Positions 29,815 through 38,114 are shown, counted from the stretch's first letter. The stretch: 64,000 bases of DNA from Streptomyces cyanogenus (GCF_017526105.1 NZ_CP071839.1:2904501-2968500); one strand, 5' to 3'. Numbers and translations are program-made. The notes: generated from the letters alone by a model not told the origin.

Positions 29815-29857
29815 CCGCTGCGCTGGGCTTCGGCCGGACGGCCACCCGGGGGGAGGC

Positions 29858-29932
29858 TGCCGGTTCGTTGCCGGGTGCGGGCCCATGGGGGCTGGTCGCG
29901 CGGTTCCCCGCGCCCCTTCGGGCGCGGGGAAC
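29858..29932. repeat. Dispersed G+C-rich intergenic element with perfect hairpin, copy C
   Basis: GGGTGCGGGCCCATGGGGGCTGGTCGCGC leads into an inverted repeat: GTTCCCCGCGCCC (29903-29915) pairs with GGGCGCGGGGAAC (29920-29932) around CTTC. It follows aceE and precedes the channel gene, so it may also act as the aceE terminator. Confidence 0.65.
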
Positions 29933-29957
29933 TTACGGTTTCTTTACTATGCGGGGC

Positions 29958-30815
29958 ATGGAGCAGAGTTCGGCGCAGGCTCGGTGGGAGCGGTATACGC
30001 AGCGGCCGCTGCTGGCGCTTGCCGTGGCGTTCGCGGTGGCGTACGCCGTGCCGATCGTGGAGGCCTCCGCCGCCCGCTCCCTGACGGCCGTGTGCACGGC
30101 AGTGGAATGGGTGGTGTGGGGGGCGTTCGCCGTCGACTACCTGGTCCGGCTGGCTCTCTCCCCGCGCCGGAAGGACTTCGTACGACGGCACTGGCTCGAC
30201 CTGTGCGCGGTCGTGCTGCCGCTGCTGCAACCGCTGCGGCTGCTACGCCTGGTGTCCACGCTGATGCTGGTGGGCCGGCGGGCCCGGATGGCTCCGCAGA
30301 TCCGGCTGACCACGTATGTCGTCGGGGCCGTGATCGGCCTGCTGATGTTCGGGTCGCTGGCGGTGCTGTCCGTGGAGCGGGAGTCGCCGCACGGGAACAT
30401 CCGCACGCTGGGTGACGCGGTGTGGTGGTCGTTCACGACGATGACGACCGTGGGATACGGGGATCACGCGCCGACCACCGGGCTCGGGCGGATGATCGCG
30501 GTCGGGCTGATGCTGTCCGGGATCGCCCTGCTCGGTGTGGTCACAGCGAACATCGCCGCCTGGTTCATCTCGCGCTTCGAGAAGGACGACGTGGAGGAGC
30601 GGCGCCAGACGGAGGCGATCGCGGCCCTGACCGAGGAGGTCCGCCTGCTGCGGGCGGAGGTGGCTCGCCTGGCCGAGCGCCCCGAGGACGGGTGGGCGGC
30701 TGCGCGGTCAGCCACCGCGCAGCCGCAGCCACGAGCGCACCCTCCGCTCGACGGCGCGGGGCTGTCGGCTACAGGAGACCGTGGCCCCAGGTCGCCGCGC
30801 CCGCCAGGGCGATGA
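29958..30815 (+). CDS. Voltage-gated-type potassium channel protein
   Basis: 285 residues from ATG 29958 (a second in-frame ATG stands at 29949). TACTAT at 29945-29950 is a -10-like element that would start the mRNA at the codon, so a leaderless transcript is likely. It has a six-helix channel layout: hydrophobic S1-S3, an S4-like RLLRLVSTLMLVGRRARMA with several arginines, S5, then the selectivity filter TTMTTVGYGDHAP, and S6 (MIAVGLMLSGIALLGVVTANIAAWF). After the pore comes a charged coiled coil (RQTEAIAALTEEVRLLRAEVARL) that could tetramerise. It would conduct K+ across the membrane. The 3' end overlaps a converging gene by 47 bases. Confidence 0.92.
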   Translation: MEQSSAQARWERYTQRPLLALAVAFAVAYAVPIVEASAARSLTAVCTAVEWVVWGAFAVDYLVRLALSPRRKDFVRRHWLDLCAVVLPLLQPLRLLRLVSTLMLVGRRARMAPQIRLTTYVVGAVIGLLMFGSLAVLSVERESPHGNIRTLGDAVWWSFTTMTTVGYGDHAPTTGLGRMIAVGLMLSGIALLGVVTANIAAWFISRFEKDDVEERRQTEAIAALTEEVRLLRAEVARLAERPEDGWAAARSATAQPQPRAHPPLDGAGLSATGDRGPRSPRPPGR

Positions 30816-31074
30816 TGGCCAGCAGCGTGTCGATCGCACCCAGGATCAGAGCCACCAGGGCGGGGACGTTGCCGTCGTTCGACCACTTGCGGCCCATCGC
30901 CTGCCAACCGCAGAACATCGCCACCGGACCGAGCACGATGCCCAGTGCGAAGAAGCCGGCCACCGCGCAGATCGTGCCGATGATCGCGAGCGTCGCACGG
31001 TCCGGCCCTGTCCGTCGCCACGTCCGGCCACGTGACCGGGGGTACCCGCGCGTTCCGTGCCCGAAGCCTGCCAT
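30769..31074 (-). CDS. Small DUF4190-like membrane protein
   Basis: 101 residues from ATG 31074 or the adjacent ATG 31077 (GGGAG lies upstream). After an Arg/Gly head, it has two hydrophobic hairpins: ATLAIIGTICAVAGFFALGIVLGPVAMFCGWQAMGR and ALVALILGAIDTLLAIIALAGAATW. This matches DUF4190/DUF4352-neighbour membrane proteins of unknown role. Its 3' end overlaps the C-terminal codons of the converging K+ channel gene. Confidence 0.75.
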   Translation of the reverse strand: MAGFGHGTRGYPRSRGRTWRRTGPDRATLAIIGTICAVAGFFALGIVLGPVAMFCGWQAMGRKWSNDGNVPALVALILGAIDTLLAIIALAGAATWGHGLL

Positions 31075-31259
31075 CATCAACTCCCTGAGGTCTGCGGACA
31101 GTTCGGCTTCGGACTGCGGGTACCCCGGTTCCGCCGGCACAGACCTGCGCGCGCTGCCCCCCTCCAGCAGCGCGCGCCGCGGCCCGTCCGTCCTCCCATG
31201 CCCTGCGGAGGACTTGACCCACTGTGACCTGCGGCGCGGGCCGAGTGCGAGGGATCTTT

Positions 31260-31290
31260 AGCGGAGTCACCCTGATAGGGGAACTCCGCT
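31260..31290 (-). terminator. Hairpin at the end of the MFS exporter gene
   Basis: AGCGGAGT pairs with ACTCCGCT, with CCCT/AGGG pairing inside the loop. It touches the stop codon of the exporter and has no U-run behind it. Confidence 0.5.
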
Positions 31291-32909
31291 CAGATGTGGC
31301 CCACGCCCGCGCCCGCCTCCGCGTTCGTGCCCCGCTTGGTGAGCAGCGCGACGAGGACGGCGACCACCGCCACGCCCGCCGCGACCAGCGACGCGAGGCT
31401 CATGCCGGAGATGAAGGTGTCGTGGGCGACCGCGGTGACCTTCGCGGCGACCGGTTCCGGCATGCCCTTCGCCACCGGGGCCACGCCGACCTGGACCGCC
31501 TCGGAGGCCTTGTCCAGCTGGTCGGGGGTCAGCTTCGGCAGCCCCGCGCGGGCCCAGTTGCCCGGCAGTTCGCCGTCGACCCTGGAGGCCATCACGGCAC
31601 CCAGCACCGCCGTACCCAGGCTGCTGCCGATCTGCATGGCCGCCTGCTGGAGGCCGCCCGCCACACCGGACAGCTCCAGGGGAGCGTTGCCGACGATGAC
31701 CTCGGTGGCGCCGACCATGACCGGCGCGAGCCCGAGGCCGAGCAGGGCGAACCAGAGGGACATCACACCGCTGCCGGTGTCGCTCTCCAGCGTCGACATG
31801 CCGTACAGGGCGACCGCGGTCACGGCCATGCCGAAGGCCAGCGGGATGCGCGGGCCGAGCTTGGTGATCGCGGTGCCGGCGAGCGGCGAGCCGATGATCA
31901 TCATGCCGGTGAGCGGCAGCAGGTGCGCGCCGGCCTTGACGGGACTCATCCCGTGGACGTTCTGCAGGTAGAACGTCACGAAGAACAGGCCGCCCATGAA
32001 GGCGATGGCCATCAGGACCATCAGGACGACACCCGCCGACAGCGCCACCGAGCGGAACAGGCCCAGCGGGATCAGCGGTTCGGCGACCTTCGTCTCCCAG
32101 AAGGAGAACAGGGCGAAGAGCACCGCGGACCCGGCGATGAACAGCCACGTCCTGCCGTCGCCCCAGCCCCAGGTCGGGGCCTTGATGAGCGCCCAGACCA
32201 GGCAGAACATCGCACCGGACAGCAGGGCGATGCCGAGCAGGTCGAAGGAGCGGGGGGCGTTCTCGGCGCGGTGGTCGAGCAGGATCAGCGTGCCGAGGAG
32301 CAGGGCGAGGACACCGACCGGCACGTTGATGAAGAACACCGACTGCCAGTTGACGTGTTCGACGAGGACACCGCCGAGGATCGGGCCGCCCGCGGTGGAC
32401 GCGCCGATCACCATGCCCCATACGCCGATGGCCATGTTCAGCTTCTCGGCCGGGAAGGTGGCCCGCAGCACGCCGAGCGCGGCCGGCATCAGCAGCGCGC
32501 CGAACAGGCCCTGGAAGACCCGGAAGACGATGACCGCGGTGATGCTGCCGGACAGCCCGATGGCGCCGGAGGCGGCGGCGAAGCCGGTCACGCCGATGAG
32601 GAAGGTCTGCCGGTGACCGAAGCGGTCGCCGAGCTTGCCCGCGGTGATCAGGGTCACCGCGAGGGCGAGGAAGTAGGCGTTCGAGACCCACTGCACGTCG
32701 GCGAAGGACGCGTTCAGGTCGTCACGGATGGCCGGGTTGGCGATGGCCACGATGGTGCCGTCGAGGGCCACCATCATGACCCCTACGGCGACGGTGATGA
32801 GGGTGAGCCACGGATGGCCGCGCAGGCCGGCGGCCGGCTGCGGCCCCGACGGGGTTGCGGGTGCTTTGTCCCCCGGCCCCGTGGCGTCGACGGTCGTCTG
32901 ACTAGTCAT
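31290..32909 (-). CDS. MFS drug exporter (DHA2/EmrB-QacA type)
   Basis: 539 residues, 14 predicted helices. VGVMMVALDGTIVAIANPAI, WVSNAYFLALAV, GKLGDRFGHRQ (motif A), VFQGLFGALLMPAALGVLR, and the antiporter motif C-like GASTAGGPILGGVLVEHVNWQSVFFINVPVG mark a proton-coupled multidrug exporter. ATG 32909 lies seven bases after TAGCCT, so the mRNA may be leaderless; the earlier in-frame codons would start inside the promoter. It is divergent from a TetR gene at 33033 and shares an operator with it, so induction by an exported toxic compound is likely. The substrate is unknown. Confidence 0.93.
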   Translation of the reverse strand: MTSQTTVDATGPGDKAPATPSGPQPAAGLRGHPWLTLITVAVGVMMVALDGTIVAIANPAIRDDLNASFADVQWVSNAYFLALAVTLITAGKLGDRFGHRQTFLIGVTGFAAASGAIGLSGSITAVIVFRVFQGLFGALLMPAALGVLRATFPAEKLNMAIGVWGMVIGASTAGGPILGGVLVEHVNWQSVFFINVPVGVLALLLGTLILLDHRAENAPRSFDLLGIALLSGAMFCLVWALIKAPTWGWGDGRTWLFIAGSAVLFALFSFWETKVAEPLIPLGLFRSVALSAGVVLMVLMAIAFMGGLFFVTFYLQNVHGMSPVKAGAHLLPLTGMMIIGSPLAGTAITKLGPRIPLAFGMAVTAVALYGMSTLESDTGSGVMSLWFALLGLGLAPVMVGATEVIVGNAPLELSGVAGGLQQAAMQIGSSLGTAVLGAVMASRVDGELPGNWARAGLPKLTPDQLDKASEAVQVGVAPVAKGMPEPVAAKVTAVAHDTFISGMSLASLVAAGVAVVAVLVALLTKRGTNAEAGAGVGHI

Positions 32910-32916
32910 ACCGCTC

Positions 32917-32970
32917 AGGCTAGTGACAGCCACTGACACTTGACAAACTGATTCACTCGTCGGTTACTGA
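32917..32970. promoter_or_regulatory. Overlapping divergent promoters and operator of exporter/TetR pair
   Basis: Leftward: TTGTCA (32946-32941), 18 bases, TAGCCT (32922-32917). Rightward: TTGACA (32940-32945), then TTACTG/TACTGA near 32964-32970. The two -35 boxes overlap. In the leftward spacer lies the imperfect palindrome AGTGACAGCCACTGACACT (32922-32940), and the half-site ACTGACAC recurs at 32966. One repressor dimer here would block both promoters. Confidence 0.65.
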
Positions 32971-33032
32971 CACGACATCGGCGCATAGTCTTCAGGGGCC
33001 GGCCGGACGGACGTACACAGGGGAGAGAGGCC

Positions 33033-33659
33033 ATGGAGACGCTGCGGGAGCGCAAGAAGCGGCGTACGCGGGAATCGCTGCTGCGGGCCGCTCTCGAACT
33101 GTTCACCAGCCAGGGCTACGAGCGGACCACCATCGACGAGATCGCCGAGGCCGTCGACGTCTCGCAGCGCACCTTCTTCCGTTACTTCGCGGGCAAGGAG
33201 GACGTGGCCTTCGCGGTGCAGAAGATGACGGAGGCCGCCTTCCTGGCGGCCGTGCGCGCGCGCCCTGCGCACGAGACGCCGATGACGGCCCTGCGGCAGG
33301 CGTTCCTGGAGGGCTGGGACACGATCCGCGAGACCGTCGAGTCGGTGGTGCCGGTCGAGCTGTATCTGCGCATGTACCGGACGATCGAGTCCACGCCCGC
33401 GCTGCTCGCCGCCCATCTGCGCCGGTCGGCGGCGACGGAGGAGACCCTCGCGCGCATGCTGGCCGAGCGGGAGGGCGTCGACGTGGACACCGACCCGCGG
33501 CCCCGGCTGGCGGTGGCCGTGTTCGGCGGGGTGATCCGGGTCAGCGAACGGCAGTGGTGCACGAGCGAGGACTTCGGCCTGGAATCCATCCGCGCGCTCA
33601 CCGCGTCCTACCTCGACCAGGTGGGCTCGGCGCTCACCGGGCACTGGCGCACCACCTGA
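33033..33659 (+). CDS. TetR-family regulator of the adjacent exporter
   Basis: 208 residues. The N-terminal HTH is RESLLRAALELFTSQGYERTTIDEIAEAVDVSQRTFFRYFAGKED (about residues 13-57, written here only by its pattern of TTIDEIA, VSQRTFFRYF). The rest is the ligand-binding helical domain. The ribosome site GGGGAGAGAGG stands before the ATG. Divergent orientation and the shared operator at 32922-32940 point to autoregulation and repression of the MFS gene. The ligand is unknown. Confidence 0.93.
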   Translation: METLRERKKRRTRESLLRAALELFTSQGYERTTIDEIAEAVDVSQRTFFRYFAGKEDVAFAVQKMTEAAFLAAVRARPAHETPMTALRQAFLEGWDTIRETVESVVPVELYLRMYRTIESTPALLAAHLRRSAATEETLARMLAEREGVDVDTDPRPRLAVAVFGGVIRVSERQWCTSEDFGLESIRALTASYLDQVGSALTGHWRTT

Positions 33660-33710
33660 GATCACCGGCGGATCGCGGGCGGACCGACCGCAGATCACCG
33701 GGGCCGTGTT

Positions 33711-33750
33711 CGGTAACCGACGAAACGTGATCCCTGTCACTCGGTTACCG
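33711..33750. promoter_or_regulatory. Inverted repeat CGGTAACCG / CGGTTACCG upstream of alpha/beta hydrolase
   Basis: CGGTAACCG (33711-33719) and CGGTTACCG (33742-33750) have centres 31 bases apart, three DNA turns. The second arm overlaps a possible -35 (TTACCG) that stands 18 bases before TAGTGT (33770-33775). A protein bound as two dimers on one DNA face is plausible; the regulator is unknown. Confidence 0.5.
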
Positions 33751-33784
33751 CGAGACCCTCTCGTTCTCCTAGTGTGTCCTCCCA

Positions 33785-35002
33785 GTGACTTCCTTCGGCA
33801 CCTCCCCGCAATTGAACGTCTGGCGCGCACTGCTGGCGCTGGCCGTCGTGTTCGTGATGCTCGCGACCACCGGCTGGACCGCCCTGCGCAGCCACCGGGA
33901 GTCGACGGCGCTGCAGGCCTCGCTCACCAAGTGGGAGCACGGCAGCCTCCACGGTCTGGACCTGCCGGACCCCGAGGCCGCCCCGGCCCGCCTCGCCCGC
34001 TTCTTCGCCTCGCTCACCCCGCACGAGCGCGACCGTCTCGCCCACCGTTACCCGCTCGCGGTCGGCAACATGAACGGTGCCCCCGTCTCCCTGCGCTACC
34101 GGGCCAACCGGATCGCGCTGGACCAGGCCCGCAAGGTCGAGCACGGACGCATGCACGACAGCCGGCTCAGCTCGGCGGGCCAGCAGGACGCGGCCCGCCG
34201 GATGGAGCGCTACGCGTCCCTGCTGGATGCGGACCGGCACATCCTGGCCTTCGACCCCGAGGGCTCGGGCCGGGTCGCCGAGGTGTTCGGCAACCTCGAC
34301 AAGGCCGAGCGGATCTCGGTCGTCGTCCCCGGGGTCGACACCGATCTGCTCACCTTCCAGCGGACGTACCGCAAGTACAGCGCCCCGGTCGGCATGGCCA
34401 AGGCCCTGTACGCGGCCGAGCGCGCGGCCGACCCCACGACCCGCACGGCGGTGATCGCCTGGGCCGACTACACCTCCCCCGACGGGCTCGGGGTGGACGC
34501 GGCCACCGGTCTGCGCGCCGAGGAGGGCGCGGTACGGCTGAACAGGCTGCTGAGCGCCCTGCCCGGCCGGGCCCCGGTGTCGATGTTCTGTCACAGCTAC
34601 GGCTCGGTGGTCTGCGGGGTCGCCGCGCACGGCATGCCCCGCCGGGTCGCCGACATAGCCGTGGCCGCGAGCCCCGGCATGCGCGTCACCAAGGCCTCCC
34701 GTCTGGGCACCACGGCCCGGGTGTGGGCCATGCGGGACGCCAGCGACTGGGTGCAGGACGTCCCTTACCTGGAGCTGGGCGGCCTCGGCCACGGTGCCGA
34801 CCCGGTGTCCTCGGCGTTCGGGGCGCGGGTGCTGTCGGCCCGGGACGCCCAGGGCCACAGCGGGTACTTCCAGCCCGGCACGGACAGCCTGCGCAACCTC
34901 GCGGACATCGGCGTGGGTGCGTACGACGCGGTGACGTGCGCGCGGGAGAACGAGGCGTGCCGGTCCGGTCTGTCCGGCGCGACGACGGCCGGACGCGCGT
35001 AG
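33785..35002 (+). CDS. Membrane-anchored alpha/beta hydrolase (DUF1023 type)
   Basis: 405 residues from GTG 33785. One N-terminal membrane segment (ALLALAVVFVMLATTGWTAL) predicts an anchored or exported protein. The C-terminal 250 residues form a DUF1023 alpha/beta hydrolase: ISVVVPGVDTDLLTF (start of the core), TAVIAWADYTSP, and the nucleophile elbow SMFCHSYGSVVCG with Ser as catalytic residue. The usual Gly before His is Cys here. The late histidine lies in DAQGHSGYF. It is probably an esterase or lipase of the outside face; the natural substrate is unknown. Near-leaderless promoter TAGTGT at 33770. Confidence 0.85.
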   Translation: MTSFGTSPQLNVWRALLALAVVFVMLATTGWTALRSHRESTALQASLTKWEHGSLHGLDLPDPEAAPARLARFFASLTPHERDRLAHRYPLAVGNMNGAPVSLRYRANRIALDQARKVEHGRMHDSRLSSAGQQDAARRMERYASLLDADRHILAFDPEGSGRVAEVFGNLDKAERISVVVPGVDTDLLTFQRTYRKYSAPVGMAKALYAAERAADPTTRTAVIAWADYTSPDGLGVDAATGLRAEEGAVRLNRLLSALPGRAPVSMFCHSYGSVVCGVAAHGMPRRVADIAVAASPGMRVTKASRLGTTARVWAMRDASDWVQDVPYLELGGLGHGADPVSSAFGARVLSARDAQGHSGYFQPGTDSLRNLADIGVGAYDAVTCARENEACRSGLSGATTAGRA

Positions 35003-35068
35003 AAACAGCAGGAAGTGCGGTCTGCGCGGGTGGCGACGGAGGAGCACGTGCCGCATACGATGAGCCGC

Positions 35069-35917
35069 ATGGGTGACGTACTGGCGGGGTTTCATGCCGT
35101 CTGGGAGTTCGAGTCCGACTCCGTGCTCATCCGTTACGAACGGGGGATTCGGACACCGAAGCTGTTCCAGGCGCTCGGTGAGCGCCGGATTCCGTTGTCG
35201 GCGGTCCAGGGCGTGACCCTGGAGCCGGGCAAACGCGGCACGGTCGTCCTGCGCCTGGAGCCGCGCCCCGGCGCCGATCCGCTGATGGAGGCGGCCGACG
35301 GCCAGCTCAAGGAGGGCGCCGACCCCTACCGGCTGGTGCTGCCGGCCGAGCGGGAGACCCTCGCCGAGTACTACGCCGACGAGCTGAAGGGGCTGCTGAC
35401 CGAGTCCGGGGCCGCCGAGCGGCACCTGGTGGCGGCGCCCGAGGCGCCGCTGCAGTTCAAGGCGTACGACGGGAAGGCGTCCTTCGACGGGACGTCCGTG
35501 CAGTTCCGCTGGTCCTGGACCGGGGCCTCCTCGGCGAAGTGGAAGGCCGGCGACCAGAGCTTTCCGGTGGCCGAGCTGAGCGGGGTGGAGTGGCGGTCAC
35601 CGGAGATCTTCGAGGGGCATCTGCGGCTGGTGCCGCGCGACCCGGGCTCGGGGCGGTCCGCGCAGCCGGACCAGGATCCGGCGTCGGTGGTCTTCGGACT
35701 GGGGTACGGGCCGGTGCACGAGTCGCTGCCGTTCGCCGCCGCGGTCCTGGCCGCGGTCCGCTCGCGTGGGCCGGTGCCGGTGGCACCGGCCGTGTCCCGG
35801 CGGGACCCGGCGGACATCGCCGAGCGGATCCGGCACCTCGGGGAACTGCATCAGGCGGGCCTGGTCACCGACGAGGAGTTCTCGTCGAAGAAGGCCGAGC
35901 TGCTGGCCGAGCTGTAG
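35069..35917 (+). CDS. DUF4429 protein with C-terminal SHOCT domain
   Basis: 282 residues. Residues 1-110 and about 125-235 form two DUF4429 repeats (VWEFESDSVLIRYERG and IRTPKLFQALGERRIPL; later YDGKASFDGTSVQFRWSW and FPVAELSGVEWRSPE). The last 35 residues are a SHOCT short helical hairpin (IAERIRHLGELHQAGLVTDE and EFSSKKAELLAEL), usually an oligomerising tail. The start was set at 35069 because TACGAT ends seven bases before it (leaderless); GTG 35048 behind GGAGGAG is an alternative. The role is unknown. Its stop codon directly abuts that of the converging MerR gene. Confidence 0.82.
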   Translation: MGDVLAGFHAVWEFESDSVLIRYERGIRTPKLFQALGERRIPLSAVQGVTLEPGKRGTVVLRLEPRPGADPLMEAADGQLKEGADPYRLVLPAERETLAEYYADELKGLLTESGAAERHLVAAPEAPLQFKAYDGKASFDGTSVQFRWSWTGASSAKWKAGDQSFPVAELSGVEWRSPEIFEGHLRLVPRDPGSGRSAQPDQDPASVVFGLGYGPVHESLPFAAAVLAAVRSRGPVPVAPAVSRRDPADIAERIRHLGELHQAGLVTDEEFSSKKAELLAEL

Positions 35918-36373
35918 TTACCGCTCCTGCCCGTAGAAGCTGATCTTCCGGTCCAGCACGCCGAGGGTGTCGTGGAGCTCCGCGATCCGCGACAGGACGT
36001 CCCTGCGGGTCGACTCCAGCAGCTGCCGGCGCTCCGCGAACGTGTGGTCGCCCTCCCTGACCAGCTCCGCGTACCGGACCATGTCGGCCACCGGCATGCC
36101 GGTCAGCCGCAGCTTGGTCACGAAGTCCAGCCAGTCCAGGTCGCGGTTGCTGTAGCGGCGCTGACCGGTGTGCGAGCGGTCGACGTGCGGCATCAGCCCG
36201 ATCCGCTCGTACCAGCGCAGCGTGTGCGCGGTCAGGCCGGTGAACGCGACGACCTCGCTGATCGTGTAGCGGTCCTGGCCGTCGGGGCGGGGATGGCGCC
36301 GGGGTGGGGCGGAGCAGATGTCGGTGGGGGTGGCGTGCTCGGTGGCCGTCGGCGGGGTCTGCATCACCGTCAT
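35918..36373 (-). CDS. MerR-family transcriptional regulator
   Basis: 151 residues. After a 30-residue polar head, YTISEVVAFTGLTAHTLRWYERIGLM is the MerR helix-turn-helix and HTGQRRYSNRDLDWLDFVTKL the wing. A coiled dimer helix ends in LDRKISFYGQER. There is no cysteine cluster at the C-terminus, so it is not a classical metal sensor; it resembles the AdhR/NmlR-like class that answers to aldehydes or small molecules. The ATG lies six bases after TAGCGT (leaderless) and the promoter holds a perfect 18-bp palindrome, so autoregulation is expected. No oxidoreductase gene stands beside it. Confidence 0.9.
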   Translation of the reverse strand: MTVMQTPPTATEHATPTDICSAPPRRHPRPDGQDRYTISEVVAFTGLTAHTLRWYERIGLMPHVDRSHTGQRRYSNRDLDWLDFVTKLRLTGMPVADMVRYAELVREGDHTFAERRQLLESTRRDVLSRIAELHDTLGVLDRKISFYGQER

Positions 36374-36380
36374 GGCCCCA

Positions 36381-36413
36381 CGCTATGGCCTTGGAGTGCA
36401 CTCCAAGCAAGCC
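36381..36413. promoter_or_regulatory. MerR-type operator/promoter with perfect 18-bp palindrome
   Basis: CTTGGAGTGCACTCCAAG (36390-36407) is a perfect palindrome. On the minus strand it sits just upstream of TAGCGT (36386-36381) with a TTGC-type -35 at its other end, the stretched-spacer layout that MerR regulators use. The same box could also influence the serine hydrolase gene at 36625. Confidence 0.8.
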
Positions 36414-36624
36414 GGTCGGGCAAGAAACCGGCACGATCCGGCCCGGGGCGGCCGTCCGGTGTGCGGCCCATGAGTCGTGCGCGCCGGGCCCAGCCCGAGG
36501 ATGTGCCGGGGACGTGCTGGTCGACGCCTCGCCGCAGGCCGAGCGCGGTACGCCTGCCCAGGCTTCACGCGGGATCCCGACCCGTCGGTGCGGCTGCCGC
36601 CGGGAGCCGCATAGGCTCGGACGC

Positions 36625-37446
36625 ATGTCGTTGCAGAGCCTGGCGCTGATCGAGAACTGGCCCGTCCCCACCGCCGCCGCGGGTGTCGTACGAGCCGACG
36701 GGACCGTCCTCGGGACGCACGGTCCCGTCGGGCACCGCTTTCCGCTCGCCTCCGTCACCAAGCCGCTGGCGGCCTACGCGGCGCTCGTCGCGTACGAGGA
36801 GGGGGCGGTCGAGCTGGACGAGCCGGCCGGTCCGCCCGGGTCGACGGTCCGGCACCTGCTCGCGCACACCTCCGGGCTGGCCTTCGACGAGCACCGGGTC
36901 ACGGCCGCGCCCGGGGAGCGGCGGCTGTACTCCAACGCCGGGTTCGAGCAGCTCGGGGACCACATCGCCAAGGCGACGGACATTCCGTTCGCGGAGTACC
37001 TGCGGCAGGCGGTGCTGGAGCCGCTGGGCATGACGTCGACGTCGCTGGAGGGCTCGCCGGCGAAGGACGGTGTGTCGACGGTGGAGGACCTGCTGCGGTT
37101 CGCGGGCGAGGTGCAGGCGCCGAGGCTGCTGGACGCGCGGACCGTGGCGGCGGCGATGACGGTGCAGTACCCGGGGACGAAGGGGGTGCTGCCGGGGTAC
37201 GGGCACCAGAACCCGAACGACTGGGGGCTGGGCTTCGAGATCCGCGACGGGAAGTCCCCGCACTGGACGGGGAGTTCTTCCTCGCCCCGCACCTTCGGGC
37301 ACTTCGGGCAGTCCGGTACGTTCCTGTGGATCGACCCGGACGCCGGGGTGGCGGGCGTCGCCCTGACGGACCGGGCGTTCGGGCCCTGGGCGATCGAGGC
37401 GTGGCCGGCCTTCACGGACGCGGTGCTCGCGGAGCTGCGCGGCTAA
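36625..37446 (+). CDS. Serine hydrolase (beta-lactamase/class C-like)
   Basis: 273 residues, cytoplasmic (no signal peptide). The active-site motifs of the beta-lactamase/PBP4* fold are present: LASVTKPL with nucleophile Ser43 and Lys46, RRLYSNAGFEQLG (Y-S-N), and the HFGQSGTFLW element (H-x-G) near the C-terminus. HLLAHTSGL is also typical. It is probably an esterase or peptidase of the family rather than a resistance enzyme. TAGGCT ends seven bases before the ATG, so the transcript is probably leaderless. It converges with the pirin gene, the stops overlapping by four bases. Confidence 0.88.
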   Translation: MSLQSLALIENWPVPTAAAGVVRADGTVLGTHGPVGHRFPLASVTKPLAAYAALVAYEEGAVELDEPAGPPGSTVRHLLAHTSGLAFDEHRVTAAPGERRLYSNAGFEQLGDHIAKATDIPFAEYLRQAVLEPLGMTSTSLEGSPAKDGVSTVEDLLRFAGEVQAPRLLDARTVAAAMTVQYPGTKGVLPGYGHQNPNDWGLGFEIRDGKSPHWTGSSSSPRTFGHFGQSGTFLWIDPDAGVAGVALTDRAFGPWAIEAWPAFTDAVLAELRG

Positions 37447-38114
37447 GCCGTCATCTCCCAGAGCAGGAGCTCCGCCGGTGTCACCGCCACCGCCTCCAGG
37501 GACTCCGGGGCCTGTGCCCCGGTGATCCTCGCCGCGTCCCCGGGGTGGAGCTCCTCCCCCGCCAGCCGGACCTCGCCCCGCACGACGTGCAGGTACACGT
37601 ACGCCGCGTCCGGGACCGCCGTCCGCCCGCCCGGCTCCAGGCGCCGTACGTGGAGCATCGCGCCCGCCGCCGGTACCGCGTACGGCGTGGAGTCGGCGAT
37701 GCCCGGGACGAGGTGGTACGAGGGGTCGCCGCCGGGCTCGTGTGGCGTCAGCCACATCTGGACGAAGGTCAGCGGCGCGTCCCCGTCGTTGCGTTCCACG
37801 TGCCGTACGCCCGCCGCCGCGCTCAGGTGCTGGACGTCCCCGGGGCGGACCCGGGTCTCGTGGCCCGTGGAGTCGCGGTGGGTCAGCTCGCCCTCGACCA
37901 CCCACGTGACGATCTCGGTGTGGCTGTGCGGGTGCTCCGCGAAGCCGGCGCCGGGGGCGAGCCGCTCCTCGTTGCAGGCGATCACCGCGCCGAAGCGCAG
38001 GTTGTCCGGGTCGTAGTGCGGGCCGAAGGAGAAGGCGTGCCGGGTGTCGATCCCGGCCCCGGGGTCCCCTCCGCGGTAGCGCTCACCGGCGCGCCGAACG
38101 TCCATCACGGTCAT
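37443..38114 (-). CDS. Pirin family protein
   Basis: 223 residues, a bicupin. DVRRAGERYRGGDPGAGIDT, RHAFSFGPHYDPDNLRFGAV, then the metal site GFAEHPHSHTEIVTWVVEGELTH (two His plus His and Glu), DVQHLSAAAGVRHVERN and QMWLTPHEPGGDPSY. Pirins bind Fe and either oxidise quercetin-like flavonoids or act as redox sensors. TACCGT stands close to the start, so the codon used (ATG 38114, GTG 38108 or ATG 38105) is uncertain. Monocistronic. Confidence 0.9.
   Translation of the reverse strand: MTVMDVRRAGERYRGGDPGAGIDTRHAFSFGPHYDPDNLRFGAVIACNEERLAPGAGFAEHPHSHTEIVTWVVEGELTHRDSTGHETRVRPGDVQHLSAAAGVRHVERNDGDAPLTFVQMWLTPHEPGGDPSYHLVPGIADSTPYAVPAAGAMLHVRRLEPGGRTAVPDAAYVYLHVVRGEVRLAGEELHPGDAARITGAQAPESLEAVAVTPAELLLWEMTA

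Noticed and set aside
36625..37446. Beta-lactam resistance gene
   Set aside because: The motifs fit the broad serine hydrolase family, but there is no export signal and no feature specific to a beta-lactamase.
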